From Acidimicrobiales bacterium (GTDB taxonomy: Bacteria; Actinomycetota; Acidimicrobiia; Acidimicrobiales; CADCSY01): 39,808 nucleotides of DNA. A model generated the notes under the pieces. That model saw only the letters and a list, made by a program, of their open reading frames with translations, was not told the DNA's origin and did not search any database. Location of the stretch: positions 159,869-199,676 of the forward strand of contig JAUJNB010000002.1 of assembly GCA_030446545.1 (NCBI GenBank). The letters run 5' to 3'. The stretch's first letter is position 1; each line of letters opens with the position of its first letter. Both the position numbers and the translations under genes were made by a program. This document shows positions 28,411 through 36,646 of this stretch, in pieces.

Positions 28411-30677
28411 GCACCAGCCCACGGCGCCCACCCCCGGCTGCGTCGGGTCGTCCCCGGGGGACGGGCTCGACCCGGAGGCGAACGCAGGACCACCCCCAGG
28501 TCGTCGGCAGGGCCGGCGGCGCCGCCCGTGCCACCCGCTCGTACCGCCCGGTGCCGCCACCTCCGCCTCGAGTGCGAAGCCGGGTCACCCCCTCGGGCCG
28601 TGGGGCCCGATCGACAACCCGAGGGGTGGGGCCGACGACCCCGCCGCTCCGCTCGGTGGCCCGGCCCGGCTCCTCCCGGCCGCGCTCCCAACCCCGGTCC
28701 GGTACGGACCGGCGGCCCCTTCCGCAGTCCCGGGCCCGACCGCAGAACCGGCCCCGACCGCAGAACCGGCCCCTTCCGCAGTCCCGGGCCCGACCGCAGG
28801 GGCGGCCCCTTCCGCAGTCCCGGGTCCGGGCCCAGAGCCCTTTCCGCGCCCAGAGCCGTTCCCGCACGCTGTCCCCACCGGGGAGGCAGCTCCGGGCGCC
28901 CGCCCCGCCCCCGCCCCGCCGTCCGCCCCGCCCCCCTCGCCGCGGGCGCCCCGGTGCTCCGCAGCGCCGTTGCCGGGCCTTGTTCCTGGTCGTGCTGTTG
29001 GCCTTCACGGGAGTGACCGTGCGCCTGGCCCACCTCCAGGTGGTGGCGCCCGAGGCCTACGTCGATCGGGGCCGGGCCCAGCGACTGCGTACGGTCGCCC
29101 TCCCTGCCTCCCGGGGATCGGTCTTCGACCGCAACGGCAACGAGCTGGCCATCTCCGTGCGTCAGCACACCGTGTGGGCCGACCCGCTGCTCGTGGTCGA
29201 CGCCTCCGCCACCGCTGCGGCCCTGGCCCCGGTGCTGGGCCAGGACGAGGCCGACCTCCGGGACCGGCTGGACCAACAGGGTTCCCGATTCGTCTATGTG
29301 GCCCGCCAGATCGACGACGAGCGGGCCGCCGCCGTCGAATCGTTGGATCTCGAGGGCATCGGCCTGCGCGACGAACCTCGCCGGTTCCGGCCCGCCGGTG
29401 ACCTGGCTCTGTCGGTGCTGGGCGACGTCGATGTCGACGACGTGGGGCTGTCCGGCATCGAGAGCCAGTTCGACGAGGTGCTCTCGGGCGAGCCTGGTGA
29501 GCTGTTGGTGGAGCGGGGCCGCGACGGGTCGACCATCGCCGGCGGTCAACACCGGCTCCGGCCCGCCACCCGAGGGGAGGACCTGGTGCTGGCCCTCGAC
29601 CGTTCCCTGCAGTACGAGGTCGAGCGGGCCCTCTCGGCCCAGGTCCTGGCCACCGAGGCCGATGGCGGCAGCGCCGTGGTCATGGACCCCCGCAGCGGGG
29701 AGATCCTGGCCATGGCCAACGTCGAGTCCCAGGATGAGGGCGACCCCCGCCCCACCAGGAACAACGCCGCCCTCACCTCGATCTTCGAGCCCGGCTCGTC
29801 CAGCAAGGTCGTCACCCTCTCCGGCGTCCTGGAGGAGGGCCTGGCCGAGCCCGACGATGTGATGGCCGTAGCCGACACCCTTCAGGTGGGCCCCAAGCGC
29901 TTCAGCGACAGCAGCTCCCATCCCACCCAGCAGATGTCGGTCAGCGAGGTGCTGGGCCAGTCGTCGAATGTGGGCACCATCGCCCTCGCTCAGGAACTGG
30001 GGCCCCAGGGCCTCGACGACTACCTTCGCCGTTTCGGCTTCGGTCGCCCCACCGGCCTGGGGTTCCCGGGGGAGAGCGCCGGCCTGGTGATCCCCGTCGA
30101 GAAGTGGGCCAGCACGTCGATCGGCTCCATCGCCATCGGCCAGGGGGTGGCCGTCAACGCCGTCCAGATGCTCGGGGCCCTCAACACCGTGGCCAACGGC
30201 GGCGTCTCCGTCCCGCCCCGCCTGGTTCGCTCGACCATCGGGGCCGACGGCAAGGAGCTCCCGGTCGGGATCCCCGCCGGAGAACCGGTGATCTCGGCCG
30301 GGACGGCGGCGGAGATGACCTCCATGCTGGCTTCGGCGGTCACCGACGGAACGGGTGTCAACGCCCAGGTCGACGGCTACACCGTGGCCGGCAAGACGGG
30401 AACGGCCCGCAAGCCCTCGGCCGAGGTGCGGGGCTACGAGCCGGGCGCCTACATGGGTGTCTTCGCCGGCTTCGCCCCGGTGGAGGACCCGCGGCTGTCG
30501 ATCATCGTCGTCCTCGACGAGCCCCATCCCTATTACGGCGGCGTGGTGGCCGCCCCGGTGTTCTCCCAGATCGCCGAGTACGGCCTGCGCCTCCTCGGTG
30601 TGCCGCCCACGGTCGCCGTGCCGGGGGGAGCGGTGCCCACCAGTCCACCCACCAGCCCTGTCACCCCGCAAGACTGA
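28407..30677 (+). CDS. ftsI: FtsI/PBP3-type peptidoglycan transpeptidase with long basic cytoplasmic tail
   Basis: This class B penicillin-binding protein crosslinks septal peptidoglycan. After a basic Pro/Arg-rich cytoplasmic region of about 190 residues comes the membrane anchor (ALFLVVLLAFTGVTVRLAHL), the dimerisation domain (ASRGSVFDRNGNELA) and the transpeptidase domain. The latter has the SxxK site EPGSSSK (Ser464, Lys467), SSN in GQSSNVGT and the KTG triad (Lys663) in VAGKTGTARK. There are no PASTA repeats. The N-terminal tail holds eight tandem hexapeptides (28713-28856). ATG 28407 overlaps the ftsL stop and gives 756 residues; the same frame is open further upstream but overlaps rsmH and ftsL. 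Confidence 0.94.
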   Translation: MSTSPRRPPPAASGRPRGTGSTRRRTQDHPQVVGRAGGAARATRSYRPVPPPPPRVRSRVTPSGRGARSTTRGVGPTTPPLRSVARPGSSRPRSQPRSGTDRRPLPQSRARPQNRPRPQNRPLPQSRARPQGRPLPQSRVRAQSPFRAQSRSRTLSPPGRQLRAPAPPPPRRPPRPPRRGRPGAPQRRCRALFLVVLLAFTGVTVRLAHLQVVAPEAYVDRGRAQRLRTVALPASRGSVFDRNGNELAISVRQHTVWADPLLVVDASATAAALAPVLGQDEADLRDRLDQQGSRFVYVARQIDDERAAAVESLDLEGIGLRDEPRRFRPAGDLALSVLGDVDVDDVGLSGIESQFDEVLSGEPGELLVERGRDGSTIAGGQHRLRPATRGEDLVLALDRSLQYEVERALSAQVLATEADGGSAVVMDPRSGEILAMANVESQDEGDPRPTRNNAALTSIFEPGSSSKVVTLSGVLEEGLAEPDDVMAVADTLQVGPKRFSDSSSHPTQQMSVSEVLGQSSNVGTIALAQELGPQGLDDYLRRFGFGRPTGLGFPGESAGLVIPVEKWASTSIGSIAIGQGVAVNAVQMLGALNTVANGGVSVPPRLVRSTIGADGKELPVGIPAGEPVISAGTAAEMTSMLASAVTDGTGVNAQVDGYTVAGKTGTARKPSAEVRGYEPGAYMGVFAGFAPVEDPRLSIIVVLDEPHPYYGGVVAAPVFSQIAEYGLRLLGVPPTVAVPGGAVPTSPPTSPVTPQD
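28713..28856 (+). repeat. eight tandem 18-bp repeats coding hexapeptides in ftsI
   Basis: The units translate as RPLPQS, RARPQN, RPRPQN, RPLPQS, RARPQG, RPLPQS, RVRAQS, PFRAQS. A 33-bp segment is identical at 28713-28745 and 28767-28799, and nearly so at 28803-28835. The spacing is always a multiple of 18 bp, so the frame is kept. Confidence 0.85.
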
Positions 30678-30710
30678 TTCGGTGCCTTTGGTAGCAGCCC
30701 CGTCCCCGGC

Positions 30711-32162
30711 ATGAGGGCCGTACGCCTCGACCGACTCCTGGCTTCGCTCGAGGTCGTGGAGCTCCACCTCAACGGGGCCGACGGCGGGTCGAGCGGACTT
30801 CCCACCGGCATCGAGATCACGTCGGTGACCCACGACTCGCGCCTGGTGGAGCCGGGTGCGCTGTTCTGTTGCCTGCCCGGGCGGCGCAGCGACGGGCATC
30901 GCCACGCAGCCGAGGCCGTCGGCCGCGGTGCGGTGGCCCTGCTGGGCGAACGACCGGTCGGGTCGGGGGTGGCCAACATCCTCGTGGCCGACGCCCGTCG
31001 GGAGATGGGTCGGGCCGCAGCCGCCTTCTGGGACCACCCGTCCCGTCGCCTCCAGGTGGTGGGGGTGACCGGCACCAACGGCAAGACCACCACGACGTGG
31101 TTGTTGCAGGCCATCCTGGAGGCCGCGGGCCGGTCTACCGGCCTGATCGGGACGCTCGGCGGCACGTTGACCACCCCTGAGTCGACCGAGCTCCAGGCCA
31201 GCCTGGCGTCGATGGCCGACCGGGGGTCGTCGGCCGTGGCCATGGAGGTGTCCTCCCACGCCCTGGCCCAGGCGCGGGTGGAGGGCACGTCGTTCGCCCT
31301 GGCCGCCTTCACCAACCTGACCCGTGACCACCTCGACTTCCACGCCTCCATGGAGGAGTACTTCTCGGTCAAGGCCCGGCTCTTCGAAGCTGGTCGCACG
31401 GCCCAGGCCGTGGTGAACGTGGACGACCCCCACGGTCGGCTCCTGCTCGAGACCGCGCAGGTGCCCACCCGGCCCTTCTCCCTGGCCGACGTCACCGACG
31501 TCGAGATCGGCCTGGAAGGATCGCTCGGCACCTGGAGGGGGCGGCGCCTGCGGGTGCCCCTGGGGGGGGCCGCCAACCTGGCCAACGCCCTGGCCGCGGC
31601 CACGGCGGCGGTGGAGCTCGGGGTCGACGAGGGCGATGCCGTCGAGGGGTTGGCGGGCGCGCCACCGGTGCCCGGTCGCTACGAGCACGTGGTGGCCGGC
31701 CAGCCCTTCGCCGTGGTGGTCGACTACGCCCACACGCCCGACGCCCTCGAGCAGCTCCTGGTGGCGGCTCGCGCCGGTGCCGGCGATCGGGTGCTGGTGG
31801 TCTTCGGGTGCGGCGGTGAACGGGACCGCCAGAAACGCCCCATCATGGGCCGGGTAGCGGCAACACTGGCCGACGTGGTCTCCGTTACCAGCGACAACCC
31901 CAGATCCGAAGACCCGGCGGTGATCGCCGCCGAGGTGGCAGCCGGCGCCAACGGGCCCGGCCGGGTCCAGGTGGAGCTCGACCGCCGCACCGCCATCCGC
32001 AACGCCCTGGCGAGCGCCGGGCCCGGCGACGTCGTGTTGGTGGCGGGCAAGGGCCACGAACGCGTCCAGGTGGTCGGGCGCAAGAGCGAAGACTTCTCCG
32101 ATCGGGTGGTGGTCGGCGAGGAGCTGGCTGCCCTCGGGTTCAATGCCCGTGACCCCCGGTGA
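30711..32162 (+). CDS. murE: UDP-N-acetylmuramoyl-tripeptide synthetase, meso-DAP adding
   Basis: MurE adds the third residue to UDP-MurNAc-L-Ala-D-Glu in the cytoplasm. The product is 483 residues with the early ITSVTHDSRLVEPGALFC, ATP loop VTGTNGKTTTTWL (about residue 120), VSSHALAQARV, TNLTRDHLDFH and DYAHTPDALEQLL. The specificity motif DNPRSEDP begins near residue 395; DNPR indicates diaminopimelate rather than lysine. LVAGKGHE follows. ATG 30711 starts 33 bases after ftsI. The end overlaps mraY directly, so the murF gene that normally comes between is absent here. Confidence 0.95.
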   Translation: MRAVRLDRLLASLEVVELHLNGADGGSSGLPTGIEITSVTHDSRLVEPGALFCCLPGRRSDGHRHAAEAVGRGAVALLGERPVGSGVANILVADARREMGRAAAAFWDHPSRRLQVVGVTGTNGKTTTTWLLQAILEAAGRSTGLIGTLGGTLTTPESTELQASLASMADRGSSAVAMEVSSHALAQARVEGTSFALAAFTNLTRDHLDFHASMEEYFSVKARLFEAGRTAQAVVNVDDPHGRLLLETAQVPTRPFSLADVTDVEIGLEGSLGTWRGRRLRVPLGGAANLANALAAATAAVELGVDEGDAVEGLAGAPPVPGRYEHVVAGQPFAVVVDYAHTPDALEQLLVAARAGAGDRVLVVFGCGGERDRQKRPIMGRVAATLADVVSVTSDNPRSEDPAVIAAEVAAGANGPGRVQVELDRRTAIRNALASAGPGDVVLVAGKGHERVQVVGRKSEDFSDRVVVGEELAALGFNARDPR

Positions 32163-33193
32163 TCCCCCTTTTGCTGGCGGCCGGGGTGGCGTTCGTCGTG
32201 GCCCTCGTCGGCACACCCGTGCTCATCCGCTGGCTGCGGGCCCGGGGCATCGGCCAGCCCATCCGAGAGGACGGCCCCGCGGGCCACTTCACCAAGGCCG
32301 GCACGCCCACCATGGGGGGCCTCATCATCGTGACCGGCGGGCTGCTGGGCTACGTCGTCGCCCACTTGCAGCAGGGAGCGGTCTTCACCTGGGCCGGGAT
32401 CCTGGTGATCATGGCCGTCGTCGGCGCCGGACTGGTCGGCCTCCTCGACGACTGGATCAAGGTCACCCGGGCCCGCAACCTGGGGCTGACCAAACGCACC
32501 AAGCTGGCCGGGCTGCTGATCGTGGCCGGGCTCTACTGCGTGGGCAGCCTGCGCCTGGCCGGTGTCTCCACCGAGGTGTCCTTCACCCGCCTGGGCACGG
32601 TGGGCCTCGACCTCGGACCGGTCCTGTGGTCGCTGTGGGCCATCCTGTTGATCCTCGGCACCACCAATGCCGTCAACCTCACCGACGGGCTCGACGGCCT
32701 GGCCGCGGGGTCGTCCACCTTCTCCTTCTCGGCCTTCGTGGTCATCACCTTCTGGGCCTTCCGCCACTCCGAGATCTACACCTACACCCAGCCCCTCGAC
32801 CTGGCTCTGGTGGCGGCGGCCATGATGGGTGCCTGTACCGGGTTCCTGTGGTGGAACGCGGCCCCGGCCCGCATCTTCATGGGCGATGCCGGCTCGCTGG
32901 CCATCGGGGCCGGGCTTTCCACCCTGGCCCTGGCCACCAACACCCAGCTCCTCCTGCCCATCATCGGTGGGTTGTTCGTGGTCGAAACGCTGTCGGTGAT
33001 CGTCCAGGTGGCTTCGTTCCGGCTGTTCCATCGTCGGGTGTTCCGCATGGCCCCCATCCACCACCACTTCGAGCTGGCCGGATGGCCCGAGACCACCGTG
33101 ATCATCCGCTTCTGGATCCTGGCCGGCATGCTCACCGCCCTGGCCATGGGCGTCTACTACGCCGACTACCTCTCCACCGGCGCCGTCGGATGA
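32159..33193 (+). CDS. mraY: phospho-N-acetylmuramoyl-pentapeptide-transferase
   Basis: MraY transfers phospho-MurNAc-pentapeptide to undecaprenyl phosphate, forming lipid I at the inner membrane face. The 344-residue polytopic protein carries GHFTKAGTPTMGGL near the start, LLDDWIKVTRARNLGL (the Asp pair), TNAVNLTDGLDGLAAG, ARIFMGDAGSLAIG and MAPIHHHFELAGWPETTVIIRFW. About ten membrane segments are visible. GTG 32159 overlaps the murE stop (GTGA); the end overlaps murD (ATGA). Confidence 0.97.
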   Translation: MIPLLLAAGVAFVVALVGTPVLIRWLRARGIGQPIREDGPAGHFTKAGTPTMGGLIIVTGGLLGYVVAHLQQGAVFTWAGILVIMAVVGAGLVGLLDDWIKVTRARNLGLTKRTKLAGLLIVAGLYCVGSLRLAGVSTEVSFTRLGTVGLDLGPVLWSLWAILLILGTTNAVNLTDGLDGLAAGSSTFSFSAFVVITFWAFRHSEIYTYTQPLDLALVAAAMMGACTGFLWWNAAPARIFMGDAGSLAIGAGLSTLALATNTQLLLPIIGGLFVVETLSVIVQVASFRLFHRRVFRMAPIHHHFELAGWPETTVIIRFWILAGMLTALAMGVYYADYLSTGAVG

Positions 33194-34542
33194 CCGGCGT
33201 GGAGGAGCCGGGACGGGTGTTGGTGGTGGGCCTCGGCCTGGCCGGGGAAGCGGCGGCCCGCCGCCTGGGCGAGCGGGGGTGGTCGGTGGTGGTGGTGGAG
33301 GACCGACCGGGTGAAGCCAGTCGGGCCCGCGCTCGGCGCCTGGGTCAGCAGGGCGTCGTCACCCATGACCGGCCCGGCCCCGAAGCGCTGGCCGACCTGG
33401 TGGCCGGGGTCGACCTGGTCGTGCCCAGCCCGCCCGTGCCTCCGTCCCACCCGGCCATCGTCCTGGCCCTGGCGGCAGGGACCGCGGTCTGGAGTGAGTT
33501 CGAGCTGGCCGCCCGGTGGTCCTCGTTGCCCCTGGTGGCGGTCACCGGCACCAACGGCAAGACCACGGTGACCACCCTGGTCGAGCGCATGCTCTCGGCC
33601 AGCGGCCTGCGCACGGTGTCGGCCGGCAACAACGACCTCCCCCTGGTCGACGCCCTCGTCGGCGAAGCCGACCTCGACCTGGTCGTGGTGGAGGCGTCGT
33701 CGTTCCGGCTCCAGTTCACCGAGCGCTTCTGCCCAGCGGTGGCGACGTGGCTCAACCAGGCCGAGGACCACCTCGACTGGCACCCCAGCCTCGAGCACTA
33801 CGCCTCGGCCAAGGCCCGGGTGTGGGCGGCCCAGGAACCCGGGCAGGTGGCTGTGGCCAACGCCGAGGACCCGGTGGTCCTGGCCTCGGCCTCGACCGTG
33901 CGCTCGCAGGTGGTGACCTTCGGGCTGCACACCGGCGACTGGCGGGTCGAAAGTGACCGCCTGGTCATGCCCGACGGGTCCACCCTGGTCCCGGTCGTTT
34001 CGATGTGGCGCGCCCTGCCTCACGACCTCACCAACGCCCTGGCCGCCTCGGCCACGGCCCTCGCCGCCGGGGCTGTTCTCGAAGCGGTGCGCAACACGCT
34101 GGTCTCCTTCCGGGGCCTGCCCCACCGGCTCAGCCTGGTGGCCGTACACGAGGGGGTTTCCTACTACGACGACTCCAAAGCCACCGATCCCCACGCCGCC
34201 GCCACCGCGGTGGCCGGCTTCTCGTCGGTGGTGCTCATCGCCGGAGGCCGCAACAAGGGCCTCGACCTGTCGAGCCTGGCCCTGGCCGCCGAGCGGGTCC
34301 GGGCGGTGGTGGCCATCGGCGAGGCCGCGCGCCAGATCGAGGGTGCCTTCGTCGGTCGAGCCCCGGTCACCGTGGCCACCTCGATGGACGAGGCCGTGGC
34401 CGTGGCCCGGGCGTCGGCCCAACCGGGTGACGCCGTGCTCCTCTCGCCCGGTTGCGCCTCCTTCGACTGGTACTCCTCCTACGTCGAGCGGGGCGACGAC
34501 TTCGCCCGGGCCGTCACCGAACTGATCGGCGTACGGGGATGA
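33190..34542 (+). CDS. murD: UDP-N-acetylmuramoylalanine--D-glutamate ligase
   Basis: MurD adds D-glutamate to UDP-MurNAc-L-Ala. The N-terminal Rossmann-like domain (VLVVGLGLAGEAAARRL) is followed by ATP loop VTGTNGKTTVTTL, VVEASSFRLQ, AEDHLDWHPSLEHYASAKA, FRGLPHRL, YYDDSKATDPHAA and LLSPGCASFDWYSSYVERGDDF. At 450 residues it is normal. The usual GNIG after the P-loop region is GNND here, a variant worth noting but outside the ATP loop. ATG 33190 overlaps mraY and the stop overlaps ftsW, so murE-mraY-murD-ftsW is a chain of coupled genes. Confidence 0.95.
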   Translation: MTGVEEPGRVLVVGLGLAGEAAARRLGERGWSVVVVEDRPGEASRARARRLGQQGVVTHDRPGPEALADLVAGVDLVVPSPPVPPSHPAIVLALAAGTAVWSEFELAARWSSLPLVAVTGTNGKTTVTTLVERMLSASGLRTVSAGNNDLPLVDALVGEADLDLVVVEASSFRLQFTERFCPAVATWLNQAEDHLDWHPSLEHYASAKARVWAAQEPGQVAVANAEDPVVLASASTVRSQVVTFGLHTGDWRVESDRLVMPDGSTLVPVVSMWRALPHDLTNALAASATALAAGAVLEAVRNTLVSFRGLPHRLSLVAVHEGVSYYDDSKATDPHAAATAVAGFSSVVLIAGGRNKGLDLSSLALAAERVRAVVAIGEAARQIEGAFVGRAPVTVATSMDEAVAVARASAQPGDAVLLSPGCASFDWYSSYVERGDDFARAVTELIGVRG

Positions 34543-35786
34543 GCGTCCACCCGCGCCCCGCCTCGCGACCCTCGGGCTTCCTGCAGCTGGCCGTGGTGGT
34601 GGCCGTGCTCAACGTCATCGGCCTGGTCATGGTGCTGTCAGCTTCGTCGGTGCAGTCGCTGCAGGAGTCGGACTCCACCTGGAGCTACTTCCTGCGCCAG
34701 GCCACGTGGCTGGCGCTGGCCACCGTGGCCCTCGTGTGCACCGTGCGGGTCGACTACCGCCGATGGCGGCGACTGGCCCTGCCCCTGTTGGTGGTCTCGG
34801 CCGTCCTGCTGGTGGCCGTGCTGCACCCGGCCTTGGGGACCAGGGTGAACGGCGCTCGCAGCTGGTTCGACCTGGGCCCGCTCCGTCTGCAGCCGTCGGA
34901 GGTGGCCAAGCTGGCCCTTCTGCTGTTCAGTGCCGACCTGCTGGCCCGCCGGGCCCATCGCCTCGACGACAGCCGCCTGACACTGCGCCCGGTCCTGCTG
35001 GTGGGGGGCATCGTCACGGGTCTGATCCTGGCCCAGTCCGACCTGGGTGCGGCCGTCGTGGTGGGGGCCATCGTGCTCTCGGTGCTGTTCCTGGCCGGGG
35101 TCCCGCTCAGCCGTCTGGCCGCCACGCTGGGCCTGGCCGTGGCCGGGTTCCTGGTCCTGGCCCTGCGGGAGGACTACCGCCGCGACCGGCTGCTCGTCTT
35201 CCTCAACCCCTCGGGCGACGCCTTGAACACCGGCTACCAGATCACCCAGTCCCTCACCGGCGTGGCCTCGGGCGGCCTGTCGGGGGTGGGTATCGGGGCC
35301 AGCCGGGCCAAGTACGGCTTCTTGCCCAATGCCCACACCGACTTCATCTTCGCCATCATCGGCGAGGAGCTGGGCCTGGTGGGGGCAGTGCTGATCGTGG
35401 GCCTGTTCCTGGCCTTCGCCGTCCTCGGTGTAGGCACCGCGCTGCGGGCCCCCGACCGCTTCGGCATGCTCGTGGCCGGCGGCATCACCGCCTGGGTGAT
35501 GGCCCAGGCGCTGGTCAACCTCGGTGGCGTCCTCGGGTTGCTGCCCATCACCGGGCTCACCCTGCCCTTCATCTCCTTCGGTGGCTCTTCCCTGGTGGTC
35601 ACCATGGCCGCCACCGGCATCCTGCTCAACATCGCCGCCCAGAGCGCCGAGCCGTCCCGTCCGGACCAGTCGTCGACGAGGTCCGGGGTCCGACCGGTGC
35701 GGGTGGCGGGGTCGCAACCCCGCGACGCCGGCGGTGCCGGGGCCGGCGGACCGGGCCAACGCCGCCGCCAGCCGGCCCGGCGCTGA
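34539..35786 (+). CDS. ftsW: FtsW, SEDS-family septal peptidoglycan polymerase
   Basis: FtsW polymerises lipid II at the septum together with FtsI. The protein has about ten membrane segments, with FNxxGxxxVLSAS-like NVIGLVMVLSASSV early, GARSWFDLGPLRLQPSEVAKLALLLF, ILAQSDLGAAVVVGAI, GASRAKYGFLPNAHTDFIFAIIGEELGLVGA and LPITGLTLPFISFGGSSLV, all SEDS signatures. A disordered, Arg/Gly-rich tail of about 55 residues ends it. ATG 34539 overlaps murD. It is the last plus-strand gene of the dcw block; the usual next gene, murG, is on the other strand about 2.9 kb away. Confidence 0.96.
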   Translation: MSVHPRPASRPSGFLQLAVVVAVLNVIGLVMVLSASSVQSLQESDSTWSYFLRQATWLALATVALVCTVRVDYRRWRRLALPLLVVSAVLLVAVLHPALGTRVNGARSWFDLGPLRLQPSEVAKLALLLFSADLLARRAHRLDDSRLTLRPVLLVGGIVTGLILAQSDLGAAVVVGAIVLSVLFLAGVPLSRLAATLGLAVAGFLVLALREDYRRDRLLVFLNPSGDALNTGYQITQSLTGVASGGLSGVGIGASRAKYGFLPNAHTDFIFAIIGEELGLVGAVLIVGLFLAFAVLGVGTALRAPDRFGMLVAGGITAWVMAQALVNLGGVLGLLPITGLTLPFISFGGSSLVVTMAATGILLNIAAQSAEPSRPDQSSTRSGVRPVRVAGSQPRDAGGAGAGGPGQRRRQPARR

Positions 35787-35858
35787 AGTCCCGTCAGCTC
35801 AGGACCTGTCGAGGTGACCGTCTTCCGCGCTTTCCCCGACCCCGGGTGGGCGGGGGGA

Positions 35859-36317
35859 CTACCCCGGTACCACCTCCACCGTCGTCGCTCCCTCCCCGTT
35901 GCTGCAACGCACCGTCACTACTGCCTCCCCAACGGAATCCTCCGGGGAAATGGTGTACGCCGCAGTCACGGTCTCATCGGAGAAGCGAAACGACAGCGGC
36001 GTCCTCAGGCCGCTCGCCCCGGCATCGACCGTCCGTCGATCGGCGAAGTACACCTCCTCAGGCTCAGCACACCTCTGAACGGTGATCGTGATGGCGCTGC
36101 CGGCCGCTGCCACCCGCGGCGAGGCGACAACCTCCAGATCGCCGGGCGACACGTTCTCACCCACGGTGCCCTGCGGCGACGTCATCGTCGTCGAGGTCGT
36201 TTCCTCAGCCGGTGGCGGCGCCGGGTCCTCCGACGGCCCTCCGTCCCCGCACCCGGCCACCATCTGGAGAACGAAAAGGCCGGCGAGCAGGCGGGCGAGA
36301 CGGCGGGGAGAAGACAA
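35859..36317 (-). CDS. putative lipoprotein
   Basis: A 152-residue secreted protein with a lipoprotein signal: basic start (SSPRRLARL), hydrophobic core (LAGLFVLQ) and lipobox MVAGC, so Cys23 would be lipidated. A Pro/Thr/Ser-rich linker follows, then a compact beta-rich domain (DLEVVASPRVAAAGSAITITVQRCAEPEEVYF, ending EAVVTVRCSNGEGATTVEVVPG) with two Cys that could form a disulfide. The domain resembles an Ig-like fold but no family is recognised. It is convergent with ftsW (72 bp gap) and 329 bp downstream of legB, so it probably has its own promoter. Confidence 0.75.
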   Translation of the reverse strand: MSSPRRLARLLAGLFVLQMVAGCGDGGPSEDPAPPPAEETTSTTMTSPQGTVGENVSPGDLEVVASPRVAAAGSAITITVQRCAEPEEVYFADRRTVDAGASGLRTPLSFRFSDETVTAAYTISPEDSVGEAVVTVRCSNGEGATTVEVVPG

Positions 36318-36646
36318 GGGCGGGACAACCTCTCGAGTCGGTGGCCGCTAGCCCGAACCGACGAAACCTAGCCGGCCTGGAAGCGAGCGGTCTCCAGCCG
36401 GCCCCTTCATCACCGAGCTCGGCCCGCTGTGCAGCCCGTCTGGGGGGAGATCCTCGAAATTCCCGGAACGGTATCGACCCAGGCCTTTGTACAGATTCAC
36501 GAAGCGGGGTGGTGCCGGACGAGCTGGAGACAGCGCCACCGACGAAGCTCGCCGCCGGCCCCGTGGGGGGGCGCGGGCGGCACCGGAGGCAGTGGGCACC
36601 GGTGATGGTCATGCCCCGATCATGGCGCAGGACCGGCCGGAGGGGC
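36318..36646. other. intergenic region without a recognised gene
   Basis: These 329 bp lie between the lipoprotein start and the legB stop, both on the minus strand. Open frames here (such as one at 36205-36612 minus) run into the lipoprotein in another frame and show no domain. A mildly AT-rich patch near 36450-36505 may hold the lipoprotein promoter, but no clear -35/-10 pair is seen. Confidence 0.5.

Noticed and set aside
28125..32216. A 1363-residue minus-strand open frame opposite ftsL, ftsI and murE
   Set aside because: It is the complement of well-identified plus-strand genes in GC-rich DNA; composition is Gly/His/Gln-rich with no domain.
35787..35858. Terminator between ftsW and the lipoprotein gene
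   Set aside because: The gap is GC-rich but I found no convincing stem with a loop and no T-run on either strand.
36205..36612. A 135-residue minus-strand frame across the lipoprotein start
   Set aside because: It overlaps the lipoprotein signal region in another frame, is Arg/Pro/Ser-rich and shows no recognisable feature.
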